A DNA stretch of 64,000 nucleotides, taken from assembly GCA_025617745.1 (NCBI GenBank), contig CM046858.1:36597119-36661118 (forward strand). The letters run 5' to 3'. The notes beneath the pieces are model-generated. The model was given only the letters and a program-made list of their open reading frames with translations. It searched no databases and was not told where the DNA came from. Origin of the DNA: Heliocidaris erythrogramma (taxonomy: Eukaryota; Echinodermata; Echinoidea; Camarodonta; Echinometridae). A program made the translations under genes and the position numbers. Shown here piece after piece: positions 45,186 through 56,975 of this stretch (positions are counted from its first letter, which is position 1; every line of letters begins with the position of its first letter).

Positions 45186-45192
45186 CTTTATA
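45186..45192 (-). promoter_or_regulatory. TATA box of copy F
   Basis: TATAAAG on the minus strand, in the duplicated B-type promoter region about 345 bp upstream of the conserved ATG. Confidence 0.5.
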
Positions 45193-45688
45193 GCGGGTGG
45201 AGCTTTTCGAGTTGATAAATGATCTGTTTGTGAAAGTGCGTACTGCCTCTCTGGTAATTATGATTACATTTCTCAACCAATTGTGGTTTAGAAATTAATT
45301 AGCGCAACAATAGTTTTTAAACAAAGGTAGTTGGTTTTGTAATAGACGAAATTGATGAAACTATGCCATTAGCCAATTCTTTTCTTTATTTTGAAAAATG
45401 GTGAAGATTAACTTGACCTTAATCCATATTACATCAAAGTATCCTTGAAATGAATGAAGACACAGGGAGAAATAATTAATTTATCATTTGGAAAGTATTT
45501 AATTGACGAGCACTCATTCACGTATTTCTCTCATGTTCTCATTGCATGTACATAAACCTTATTCCGTCAAGAGAATATACATTAATCGTGCTTTCATTCA
45601 CAGAAGGGAAACTAGGAATTGTCCTTATATATTACTATGGCTTCAACGTAGATGTGTTGTTTTTGTTGTACATGTAGATGACACTGAT

Positions 45689-47400
45689 TTACAAAACAAA
45701 ATGTGTTGTCTTAAAATCGGAAAAGGGTATACATGCATGGCTTACACCAAATAGCTTATTTTTTTTTAAATCAGTCACACAAGTCTCAGCTCCGAGAGAA
45801 TTTGGGTTGGAATGAGAACTAGAAAATGAGGACGAGGGTATGAGAAAGAGGATGCCGTCATGTCTGCTAGGGGATGAACTTCTATCAAGGGGGAGAGGGA
45901 GGGAGAGTAAAGAATAAGGGATAAGAGATAATGAAAGAGAGAGAGAGAGAGAGAGAGAGAAAGAGGGGCTCACGGTATAGTTATTACGGGGAAATGAGAA
46001 ATATGGAGTAAAATAAAGAAAGTCAGATGAAGGGAATGAGAAAGAGTGGACAAGAAATCGAAGAGGTGAAAAGAATGGTAGAAATGAGAAGAGAGAGAAA
46101 AGGGTACAAATGAGACGGGAAAGTAGAGCGGGAAAGTAGAGCGGGAGGGAGAGAGAGAGAGAGATGGTAGCCGGTGAAAATAAGGGGGCGGCGAGACTGA
46201 TCGTAAAAGAAGAAAGTGGGAAAGATGCAGGCATGTCCCATATTGTAGAAAAGTAGTATAATTGAGCCGAGATGGAAAGAAAGAAAAACGAAAAAGGAAA
46301 AAAGACGGAAAGACCCCCCCCCCTAAAAAAAGGGGGAGAGTCTCGAGTGAGATAGAGTAAGACAGAGAAAAATGAGAGGAGTTAAAAGGATGGAGAAAGA
46401 AATGAAGCAAGAGCATGAAAAAAGAGAGGGGATGAGAAAGCTAGGAAGGACTGGAATAAGAATAAGATTCATACAGAGTGAGAGACAGCTTTGGACCAAT
46501 TGATTCTAAGTAGGAAGATATAGGGTGGTATATATTGCATTGGAGTAACCATTTTCATCATGTCCTGTATATTATATCAATTAAGAAGACGAAGTATCTT
46601 GTCTGAAAATAACATTGATTTACAAAACAAATTGTGCTGTTTTACAGTCGGGAAAAGGGTACATGCATCGTTTACACAAAATAACTTATTCTTTTTTGAA
46701 AATAGTCACAAGACCCAGCCCTGAGAGAAAGTGTGGTAGGAATGAGAACTAGAAGATGAGGACGAGGGTATATGAGAAAGAGGTTGCCGACATGTCTGGG
46801 GGATGGACTTCGATCAAGGGCAAGGGGGAGGAGAGGAGTAAACAATAACAGATTAAGAGAGAATGAAAGACAGAGAGAGAGAGAGAGAGGGGGGGGGGCT
46901 GTAGAGTTATTTAAAGGGAAATGAGAAAGATGGAGTAAAATTAAAAGAATGAGAAAGAGTGGGTAAGAAACAGAAGAGGTGAAAAGAATGTTGGAAATGA
47001 AAAGAGCCAAATATGGTAAAAGTGAGACACGGAAAAGTAGAGCGGGAGAGAGAGAGAGAATGAGAGATGTTAGGGGAGGGGGAGGCGAGACTGAGTGTAA
47101 AAGAATAAAGTGGGAACGATACAGGCAGGTCCCATATTGTAGAAAAGTAGTATAATTGAGCCGAGATGGAAAGAAAAGAAAAACGAAAAAGGAAAAAAGA
47201 TGGAAAGACCTCCCCCCCACAACCCCCTCCAACCCCCTCCCTCCAAAAAACAAAACAAAAACAAAACTGGGAGAGTCTTAAAAGTTAAAAGGAAGGAGAA
47301 AGAAATGAAGCATGAGAAAGGGGATGAGAAAGCTAGGAAAGACTGGAATAAGAATAATATTCATAGAGTGAGCGATAGCTGGGACAAAGAGAGAAATTGA
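45689..47400. repeat. Tandem duplication of about 930 bp, purine-rich
   Basis: Block 45689-46500 is repeated at about 46619-47400 (shared TTACAAAACAAA, AGAGGATG/GAGGTTGCCG, CCCATATTGTAGAAAAGTAG, AATTGAGCCGAGATGGAAAG). The plus strand is dominated by GA/GGA runs. Open frames of 148-193 codons on the minus strand are Ser/Leu/Phe-rich translations of this pyrimidine tract and not credible genes. Confidence 0.85.
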
Positions 47401-47404
47401 TTCG

Positions 47405-50400
47405 AAGTAGGAAGATATAGGGTGGTATATAAGACAGAATGAAAAGGGGAGGGGGTTCTAGATTTAAAAAAAAATATTTATATATAATTCAGTCCCCCTC
47501 CTACCCTCTCTCTCTTTCTCACTCAAACCTCTTTTTTCGCGATCATCTTTTAATGTTGATCCATAATTCATCTCCCCCCTCTCTCTCTTTCTCTCGCTCT
47601 TTCTCTTCTTCTTCCTTCCTCTCAATCCCTTTCTTTCAACTTCTCTATGACTGACGTTTTATTCCATTCCAATTCAATAATTAACTCCAAATCATTTGTA
47701 TGGAAACATTCATTTACGGATATATTCTTGGCACATTTCCGGACTCATTAATTTTCTTTCTCCTGAAGCCATCTTTATCTAGCAATTTCATTCTAATTTC
47801 CTTCCTACCTCTTCTTTATTTCAGTTCTCTTTCATTTTATCTGCTCTGGAAGTACTTAAAAATGCATGTAGCATGCATGTTGAAAAGAAATCTTAGAAGC
47901 ATGCCCTTTTTCTATCATGTAATATACAATCGTGTAGATTGCACAATTTCTGGCATGGTTCAGACATTCATACGAGGCCTAGAAACTCAACAATAAAGCT
48001 CTACTTTAAGTTTCATTACCAAGCTTCTTTATTCAATAAATGAAACAAGCTGATCAAAGCAGAAAATTCATAGATCTCATTAGATTCATTAACACGTGAA
48101 AATGATGGGACAACTATAAAAAAATTGTGAATGTTAAGAAAACAAATTCTTTGAGAATATCAAATTGGTGAAATGCTAATGTGACTGTGGTGACATTATT
48201 CAATAGTGTCGGACAACTCTTCTCACTTGTTTGTAAACTGGCGATGATAATGTCTATTTTTTCCTTCCATGTTGTTTTCTAATATTAATTAAGGATAACA
48301 TGTCCTCCAGTAAACAAAATCCATGCTTCTCTGTTATTGAGTTTTGAAACATGATTGATTTCATTAATTATGATTACAGAAACAAATGTGATAGCTTTCC
48401 TATATACTTGTAATTAGACTCAAATGCATGGAGTGCAAATATAGTGATTTTATCTGTAAAGTCAGGAAAGGTGGTAAGTAGGGGGGGAGGGGGGGGGGGA
48501 GGGGGCTGGTCACGGAGCTCCTTTATCACTTTGAGACTATTGTGGCCTTTCAGATTTCAAAACTATAATTAATCTGCAATTGATGGGAATATAAATGACT
48601 GAAAACGGGGTCCGCTCGCTATTCATAAGGACCGCTATTCATAGAAAACCGCTATTCATTTAAAACGCGGTCCTTATGAATAGTTATGAACGGTGGTTCT
48701 TATGAATGGAGGTTCTTATGAATAGCGAAGTAATTTGTCTATGGTTTTCTTGCTATTCAGAAGGACCGTTATTCACACAAAACCAATATTTATTTAGTCA
48801 CGCGTTAAGGATGGCGGTCCTTATGAATAGCAATCCTTATGACTGGCGAGGTTACCCCCTGAAAACTGCCCTCTTCCCTTTACAGATAAGCTTATGTAAT
48901 TCTATACAAACTGTACACACTTTGCAGAATGCAAAATATTAACTATAGAGTTATAAATAAATTCACATGGTAATTGAATTTAATCTAAATTTGGTCTGCT
49001 TTGCAATATTATTTAACTGTATTAAATACAAATTTAGGTATTCTTTTTAACTTACTGGATAATGAAAATAGCAAAGCATAATTCTGTAATTGTACTGTTC
49101 AGTCTCGCCAATCTACCCACTATGGGCAGCTTCAAAATATAAGAATTTAGATATTTGTCTTTTTTTTTCCTTTTTCTGGATTCTTTACAATCATTGTCTG
49201 TGAGGGCCAGTGTCTGGGAGATTCTTCAGGATCCTCCCGTCAGTACCAATGCCTCATCAATCTGAAGAGAAAATAATGAAAAGGTCTTGCTATATACATA
49301 ATTATGTACATGTATGTTACAAAAGTGTCTATGGTTTGAAAGTTGATTTATATTGAATCTGGAAGAAAAAAAGACAGTCGTATCTTATTGTATAGTGGCT
49401 AATACACAATATCTGAATTTGCAATGACCTAATGAAGCAAAAGGTGTATAGATATGATCAGGAATGATAGGGACAATGTCTCTTCTGATTTGCCAAATAT
49501 CACCCCAAAATCTGATAACTTTGGTAAAGGGAGATTTTCAAACATATTGAATGAAGTCTTCTTGACGATTGTCGCTAGCATGGTTATCAATAATTCGATG
49601 CTTTTAATTTCTATAAATAAAGGGAAAAGGAAATAAACACAAACCCTAGAACACATAGCAATTAAAAGAATGTCACATCTATTGGAACTAAACATACTAA
49701 ACTCCATCTTTAGCCAGATTTTTACAACAAATTTAACCCCTATATATAATCTCTCTGGTCCCAAAGAATAACTTCAATCATGATTAGTGCTTAAACTAGG
49801 GTATATTATTAATTTAGGTAAAAGGATGGAGGCCACAGGTCATGGACGTTTTCCATTTCCATTCCAGAGCTACGGTAATAGAACAATAGTAAGTTACCTA
49901 TTTGTCTCTTTCCCACAGAAAAAGGATACTCGACATCGGACGTCTGTTTTGTACCTAACTGTCTGTAGTGACTAAGATGTTGGAACTTATGATCATTTGG
50001 TCAATTTTATAAAATAGTGGAAAGGAAATAAAGTTTTTATAACTCAAATCCGTTCATATTGAGATAGAGAAGGTTGTGAACACGATGGTTTAGTGACCTG
50101 TATAAAACGAGTCTTTCAGGTATAGATCAACATAATTTTTGATCCAGTAGTGTGATGGTTTATTGTAGTAACCGTACATATGATCATTGTTCCGGACAGA
50201 TGACGCTAACAGAATGACTAAACATGCCATTAAAAAAAATTGTGATTAATTTTGTTATTCCTTCGAATTAGTCCTACAGATTTTTTCATTTTCAATTTAC
50301 TCTACATAATCCTTGACGCACATTTCAATGTGAACGTTATTGGAGAACTAAATGTTAAACCAATTCTACAAATTAGGGGAAAAGATGGAAGAAATTAAGG

Positions 50401-50700
50401 TCAAAATTATACATCGCACACGTACATGACTTATATCAAATGTCAATTATTTGATTTCTTATAATTTTTTTTCAGCTATTCCATGCAGAGCGAGGGTAAT
50501 AGGGTATTAGTTTACATACTAACTACCTTTGATAATTAACATGTGGGGAATTACAATGATTATTTGGTTTTTGGACATTAATGTGAAAATTGAGGAAGGG
50601 AATAAAAGTCATAAAACCATCAAATCCGTACATATTGAGATACAGGGGGTTGTGAACACGATGGAACACTGACATCTTAAACGACCGTGTCATTCATATA
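47405..50700. other. Intergenic: pyrimidine tract, MITE and 3' flank of G
   Basis: CT-rich stretch at 47490-47630, then AT-rich DNA and a poly-G run at 48480-48505. From about 49.56 kb it matches the downstream flanks of C (13.84 kb on) and D (32.15 kb on). No supported gene. Confidence 0.55.
48606..48858. mobile_element. MITE-like element built of GGTCCTTATGAATAGC words
   Basis: The left end CGGGGTCCGCTCGCTATTCA and the right end (complement GGGGTAACCTCGCCAGTCAT) form imperfect inverted repeats. Inside, TATGAATAGC and its complement GCTATTCATA occur about ten times, on both strands. No coding. Confidence 0.65.
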
Positions 50701-50785
50701 CAGGTCACCATCATATGTCAGTCCATTATTGGGATCGGTATTATAGTTACTGTACATAATTATGATCATTGTTCAGGACAGATGA

Positions 50786-52738
50786 TTATAGGCCTTCATT
50801 CTGAGCGAGAATGCTCTGAAAGAAATCCTCCCCAGGAGGCCTTGGCTCATCATAATCTGACTCCAAAGACGTCATTTTCTTAGTCTTTTGGCTCATGTCG
50901 GGTTTAGCGTACAGAGAATCTGGGTTTGTTTTAGGTTTCGGGTTGCTTTTAATGAATGGTCCCTATGTGTTTGGATCGACTGATAGTAGAGATGATTCTT
51001 TCATGGTCAATGGATCATAATAAAAACCCTCATGATCAGTGTTCATTGGAAGGGAACGTACGAAAGATTTTGGATCCGAATCTTTGGTACCGGTAGTTGT
51101 CGAAGTGCGTTGGACATCATCGACTGAACAATATGTACTCTCAGGGCTTGGTGCTGTAAACACGACTGCTCTCGCATTGTGCCTTCCGATGTTTTTATGA
51201 TGAGGGACACAATTATTATCCAACGCTGCCAAATTACGCCGCGATGGGAGGGTTGGAGGTCCGCCTTGTCGATTAGAACAGAACGACAACGCGTCAATGT
51301 TGGTGCAACCATCGTTGTTGTCTGGTTGTCGTTGATGCGGGATAGACTGGGGCAGCTCAGTAGCCCTGTCAGGTTCAGGAGGTTGTGTAGATAAGAACGT
51401 CATATCCACAGACCAGGGAAGTGCACAGACTCTGCTCCTTCGCTGACCAGTCCTGTCGTAGTAACCGCGCGGATTCCTTCATCTAACTCATATTTTGATT
51501 GGTATCGCTCTTTTCTGAGGAATTTTTGGTAACATTTGGCGAAGCAACCACAGATGCTGAACGCTAATGCCAATGCTGATAGAACCACTAGCGAATGTAG
51601 CAATGCATTATTGCTTGGGGACAAAGTTGCGCTTAAACCAATTTGAAGATGTGTCTCGTTCGATGTGCCATAGTTCAAAGAAGTTCCATTGTGTTCCTCA
51701 ATTAACTTAGCACTCTCAGTTGTATTTGCACAAGTTAAAGTAACAACGGATGTGTTTGACCATTCAAGTTTTGATGGAATGGAAATATTGCATTTCTGGT
51801 TTTCTTGTAATTGTGAAATCATAATGCCACCCAGTATCATCTGAAAATGATCTTTCTCCTCCACATAAATAAGAGCGATTTGCTTGATATCCGACAAAAA
51901 AATCTTGTCTGAATGAATAAGGGGAAGCAGATAACCTCCAGTAGTGAACCACCATGACAAGACCTTTATCTCTTTGATTTCGCAGCATTCGAATACGGCA
52001 GACTGATTTTGGTCTTTTCCAATCGGATGTGCTTGAATTATGGGGAATGTACATTTTATTCGAGTTCCCCCTCTCGCTAGAAACAGCACACACGCTAGGC
52101 ATCTTCTTTTCGTCAAAAATATTTTCAGGATCAACGAAATTTAAATCACCAGTCTTGAACATCAGAGGTGTTTCATATTCATACAGCACCTGATTTCCTG
52201 CAAGAAGTTGTGCACGATCCCCTACGTTCACTTGCAACCATTGACAAGACATCTGTAATTTTCCGTTTTCTCTGATGAACATTGTAGAACATATAGGTGC
52301 TGTACCTTCAACGGTTAAATTCATGATTACAATTGTACAAAGTGACTGTGGCACCTGGTGAATCTTGACGACATGCTGTCCCGAATCGTTTTGTTCAGTG
52401 AACGCAATAAACATAATAAAATTTGTTTCGTTGATCTGACTTAAGGTATAATGACCAGCATTGAGAGATGCATCGGTAGCACATTCTAAAGAACGGTTGT
52501 TTAGTTTTTCACATACTGACTCTCCTGTTGTCCACACAAGCGACTGGCCACTTTCCATCGTATCTCTCGTATTAAACCTAAGAGAAATATTCTGTCCATT
52601 CACTTTGTGTATTGAATGTTCCTGCTGCTGGTTGCACCATAAAGTACTATCTTCAGAAAAAGTCAGATGGATCAAAGATTGCAAAATACAAAAGAAGAAA
52701 ATTTTTCTCCGTTCCATATTAATGCTCTTGTGAGACAT
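50786..52738 (-). pseudogene. Receptor pseudogene G (D-type)
   Basis: It starts at the conserved MSHKSINM (52738); an open frame continues upstream to 52951, probably not translated. The order is as in D: signal sequence, WCNQQQEHSIHKVNGQN, GESVCEKLN, GNQVLYEYETPLM, WWFTTGGYLLPL, a membrane helix near 51.53-51.6 kb, and a tail with ESTYCSVDD (ITIM-like), EGFYYDPLTM, SLYAKPD and SDYDEPRPPGEDFF. Lesions: a small deletion at about 52138 (in the FSAYVDPEN region), a frameshift near 52070, a 17-bp insertion at about 51413-51429 (absent from C and D) and a GAG-to-TAG change at about 50967. The homologous frame ends with TAA at 50786-50788. Dead, but it preserves empty sites for the MITEs in C. Confidence 0.9.
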
Positions 52739-52964
52739 GGTAATCCTTCGGTATCTTGTAGCAAATTCTATTTCTTGAAGGTTTTTAGAATTATTTAAAT
52801 GAAGGTATCTTATAATCAAGAAATCCATTGACTTAAAGTTGGGGCTCTTGTTCCTCTTTTTCGGGAAGAAACTAGATAATGAGCGCCATACTGTTTGATT
52901 AACATGATTGAAATGGTGAAAGCAGAGACAAAATACTTGTGCCAAAGACATTAAAGAGGAGGGG

Positions 52965-52971
52965 CTTTATG
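52965..52971 (-). promoter_or_regulatory. Possible TATA-like box of G
   Basis: CATAAAG on the minus strand in a block (GCTTCATAAAGCCCCTCCTC) largely shared with the upstream regions of C and D. A weak match; offered only because it is conserved in position. Confidence 0.25.
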
Positions 52972-53794
52972 AAGCGTTTCTGCTATCACCACCTTCCTGA
53001 ATTACCATGTTCTTAGCAAGAACCAACAAATAGATATTGGCTGAAAGACCCAGACTGGCAGCGTCTCTCCATGGATAACAACGGAAACGACTTTCTAAGG
53101 GGAGGAGCCATCATCTGTAAAGTAAAGCCTATATTACATTTCTTTGGTGAGTGAAAGTGCTATTCACTTTCGGTTAATCTTTAAAGGGGATGCTGATCCA
53201 AGAAAAATGAAGTCTGAAGAAATTGAGAGCTACTTCAGATATTTCAAAATTGCTTTTAGTCATTATGTTTCCCCCACCCTTTCTTTCCCAAACAATGTAT
53301 TGAGGATTGATACTTTCCCCTCTCGTCTTCAGGGTAAAATAAAATGTACTACTTTCTAAACTACAAAGCCTATATCATTTTAAAGGGTGATTTCGAGAAC
53401 CATCATATGTGGTTGAGATCGTCCATATCTAATTAAATTTCGGTTTTATACTTCGCGTTACTATGCCGCAGTCGCTTATGAAGCTAACCCTTTTCTGACT
53501 ACATATCATTTCTCTCTAAGATGTCATTGCAACATACAATCTATTAAAATTTGTTCCTTCATGTTTAAACAATCGGCCACAAAATATGTGTTTGGAGGAA
53601 AACAATATCAGTACGATTTGACTCATTCTAGAGACAGGGGCCACCTTTCACGACCAATAGATGTGTATTTGAATCAATATGTAAAATGTCAATAAACCTC
53701 ATAGTAATTTGTCGAGATGACGCTGATTTTGCGGGCAAAAGGTATTTTCAAGACCCATATATATATATATATACATATATACTCTATTCGCAGC

Positions 53795-53917
53795 CATAGG
53801 GGGAATCCTTTATCTCAGCCTATTGTTATCATTCCCCGTAACGCCTATCGAAATTCCCCTTAACGCCCAATTTTTATTGTGACGGGAATAAACCGCATTG
53901 TTAGGATTCCCCCTATG
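53795..53917. mobile_element. Short inverted-repeat element, 15-bp perfect ends
   Basis: CATAGGGGGAATCCT (53795-53809) and AGGATTCCCCCTATG (53903-53917) are exact complements, 123 bp overall, with the inner sub-repeat ATTCCCC...AACGCC. MITE-like; target duplication not clear. Confidence 0.7.
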
Positions 53918-53940
53918 ATCGGAAATAGTAATATATAAAC

Positions 53941-54089
53941 GACTAACGGGTACATTAGGAGGACAGTTTTTGTTCTTTTTCTTTGTTCAACTGTCGACCT
54001 AATGTACCAACTGTCGACCTAATGTAGGGGTCGCTATTATGACGAAATAAACTGCATTGTTAGGTGTCGACTTAATGTACCCGTTAGTC
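53941..54089. mobile_element. 149-bp inverted-repeat element
   Basis: GACTAACGGGTACATTA (53941-53957) and TAATGTACCCGTTAGTC (54073-54089) are perfect complements. TGTCGACCTAATGTA occurs in the interior more than once. It is followed by a (TA)n tract at 54106-54146. Confidence 0.75.
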
Positions 54090-54101
54090 AAATAAATACA
54101 T

Positions 54102-54132
<31 letters not shown>

Positions 54133-54212
54133 TTATATATATATATTAATCTCTGGCAGAGACCTTTGTATTGACGCTATTTAAAAAAGGAAACCGACAG
54201 CATACTTCTTGT

Positions 54213-54585
54213 TTAAATCAAAGCCTGACCAGGTGTATTTATGTACAATTCACAGCCACTTGTTGATTCATCGGTATGACTTCCTAACACTGTTGCCACA
54301 TGGTAGACATGATCGGTGTCCAGGACAGGTGGATGTAAGTCATCATCCTGAACGAGAATGCTTTGAAACAATTCAAAATCTACACTACCGTTATATTCCA
54401 AAGGTCGGTCGTCGTTTTTTTTTAATCCATGTTGATTCTCCCTTTTGTCCACACTAGCATATCAAATTTATCAAATGAAATCTCGTGGAATTTTTTTTTT
54501 CCTTTACAAGCGTCGACTGCTTCGAACGAGGCAACGTAAAAAATATGTTGCAAAATGAATAACAATAAGCATATTTTCTTTCCAT
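54213..54585 (-). pseudogene. Receptor relic J: start fused to tail by deletion
   Basis: An ATG at 54585 opens a signal-like start (KYAYCYSFCNIFFTL). After about 130 bp the sequence reads the WTKG-region remnant VDKRENQH and jumps directly to a C-terminal tail, DFELFQSILVQDDDL, DTDHVYHV, TDESTSGCELYINTPGQALI, stop at 54213. Nearly all of the ectodomain, the membrane helix and most of the tail are deleted. It shows the original C-terminus of this subtype, with the YxN motif, and supplies the empty site for the foldback element in K. Confidence 0.8.
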
Positions 54586-54599
54586 TATCAGAAGAATGT

Positions 54600-56152
54600 T
54601 AAGACATTTTGGAAGAGTCCATGGAAAATATTTTCAGTATCGAGGTCGTTATTTCCATGTCCAAGCCTAGCCTTTAAAGACACGAAAAAATGGTTCAGAA
54701 CAAAATATATCGGAATTTGATATTATAGAGAAGAATGTGCAGGAAAAGTTACACAATTAAAAAATCTGGAATGGCGTAGAATTGTAATTCTTGTTCAACT
54801 TAGCCATTTGGGATGAAGATGAACAAGGGTCGGAAATAGAAAATGATTGATAGAACGATGATAAGTGTAGCGGGAATGCAAATGCAGAAATGACACGTTG
54901 TACAACAGGCTGATAAAGGAATGCAGCGAATCAAAAATGGGCGGAGCGTCGCCAAAGCGATAATGGTTTTGCTCTCATGATCGCCTCACCACCTCAACCA
55001 AACTGGATCTTACAGTACCCCTAGTTGAATGAAAGCAAAACCCTTTGGAAGTAACTAGATATTGTTTTAAAAATTTGAAACACTGTGTTCGATTAATCCT
55101 CACAATGAATTAATGATAAACTAATCTAATTAGGAAATCAGAAGTTATATCAACCTGATTCCACCTTAAAGAATATATATATGAATATGGATATGCACGA
55201 TTAAAACAAGTATATTTGTAGCTGGTTCACTTTTGATAGATTGCCTAATAAGGCTGGTAGATTATTCATAGATGGTACTAGGAAGCAATAAGCAATGTTA
55301 AAGGAGAATTAACCTCAAACAATAAAGACGATAGTGTTCAAAGGTGTTATTTATTCCTACTTGTTAGACTCTATGGCTTCGCGTCAAAATATACGAGATC
55401 GATACGAATCAAGATTTTCTGAGCAAAATTTATCATCTGCTAGCAATATGTATCGTCTGCTAGCAATACATGGGGGCTGCCATTTTTTTATGTGTACAAG
55501 AAGATTTTCTTAATCCAAATGCCCAATTGCCTTTTTCAAAATTAAAAAACCCATTTGAGATTAAAAAATATAGAATAGATATGTCAATTTATTTTTAAAC
55601 TGAAGATTTCCTTATATATTTCTGTTGAAAATCGATATTCGCTTAATATAAATATATTTTCTAGATACTGTGACGCAATGGACGGAGCAAATTAATTCAA
55701 ATTTTATGGATGCTTCTTCCTGAGCATCTATAGCGGCAAACTATGCATTCACCTGCTTTCGGATAATGGGACTTGAAAAGTCAGAATGCATGCTGCATAT
55801 ATTATGTTCTGCTCTGTTTGGCAAACCCAAGAAAATAGATTTTTGTTAAGCAAAACCAGACAATTTAAAAGTATCATTATAAAGATTTGATTTTTATAAA
55901 TCATGTAAACACCCACTTTATATTTTTCGTCACATATGGGATTTTAGGTAATGAAGAAAATCAATTTAGGTCTTGGATGCAAAATATCTTCCTGACCGGA
56001 ACATTTCTCAATGGTTCATGTACAAATCCAAATCAGCAAGAAAATGGCAGCCCCCATGTAATGAGTAGGAGACGATACCGGGTGTTGGAATATCTTTATT
56101 TATCCCTTTTCTGATATCTTATTAGAAAATGATTTAGGCCAATAAGTAGGAA
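54600..56152. other. Upstream flank of J and an inverted-repeat unit, no gene seen
   Basis: It matches 24.28-24.96 kb up to about 55305. Beyond that, CATGGGGGCTGCCATTTTTT (55469) is repeated inverted as AAAATGGCAGCCCCCATG (about 56042), bounding a 590-bp segment. A relative of the left part is at 41.4-41.6 kb. No supported gene. Confidence 0.55.
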
Positions 56153-56652
56153 NNNNNNNNNNNNNNNNNNNNNNNNNNNNNNNNNNNNNNNNNNNNNNNN
56201 NNNNNNNNNNNNNNNNNNNNNNNNNNNNNNNNNNNNNNNNNNNNNNNNNNNNNNNNNNNNNNNNNNNNNNNNNNNNNNNNNNNNNNNNNNNNNNNNNNNN
56301 NNNNNNNNNNNNNNNNNNNNNNNNNNNNNNNNNNNNNNNNNNNNNNNNNNNNNNNNNNNNNNNNNNNNNNNNNNNNNNNNNNNNNNNNNNNNNNNNNNNN
56401 NNNNNNNNNNNNNNNNNNNNNNNNNNNNNNNNNNNNNNNNNNNNNNNNNNNNNNNNNNNNNNNNNNNNNNNNNNNNNNNNNNNNNNNNNNNNNNNNNNNN
56501 NNNNNNNNNNNNNNNNNNNNNNNNNNNNNNNNNNNNNNNNNNNNNNNNNNNNNNNNNNNNNNNNNNNNNNNNNNNNNNNNNNNNNNNNNNNNNNNNNNNN
56601 NNNNNNNNNNNNNNNNNNNNNNNNNNNNNNNNNNNNNNNNNNNNNNNNNNNN
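56153..56652. other. Assembly gap (500 N)
   Basis: Exactly 500 N, so the size is probably nominal. The DNA to the right begins GC-rich (CCAAGCTTGGCTCTCC). The linkage between relic J and the retroelements to the right rests on scaffolding. Confidence 0.99.
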
Positions 56653-56975
56653 CCAAGCTTGGCTCTCCTTCCCGCCGTGGCCTGCTGGCCAGCCCAATTA
56701 CTATCGAGTCACCAAAATATGCACACGGCGCCAGACCTGAAACAAGTAATAATACAAATCCTCTGGCAGTACAGGAGTCCACAATTTATTTTTTGTTACA
56801 CACTTACTAGGACACTTCTATATGTTAGCTATTCTGATTCGCATTATCGTGAACATCATCCTCAACATTCCCTGTAACTTGTTTCTATACCTAACCATGC
56901 TATGAGTCATCCTAAAAGTACAAAATGCCTATGTGTCAAAGTGCGTGTAAACCTCATCTGGGAAAATGATTTTTA

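Noticed and set aside
45689-47264. Open frames of 148-193 codons on the minus strand rich in Ser, Leu, Phe and Pro
   Set aside because: They are translations of a duplicated purine/pyrimidine-rich tract, overlap in several frames and have no domain features.
52739-52951. N-terminal extension of G beginning MSLAQVFCLCF
   Set aside because: It is also open in C but stopped by TAG in intact gene D; the start MSHKSIN/MSQRSIT next to the signal peptide is the one conserved in all three.
56096-56782. Frames of 187-228 codons across the N gap
   Set aside because: They exist only because N bases contain no stop codons.
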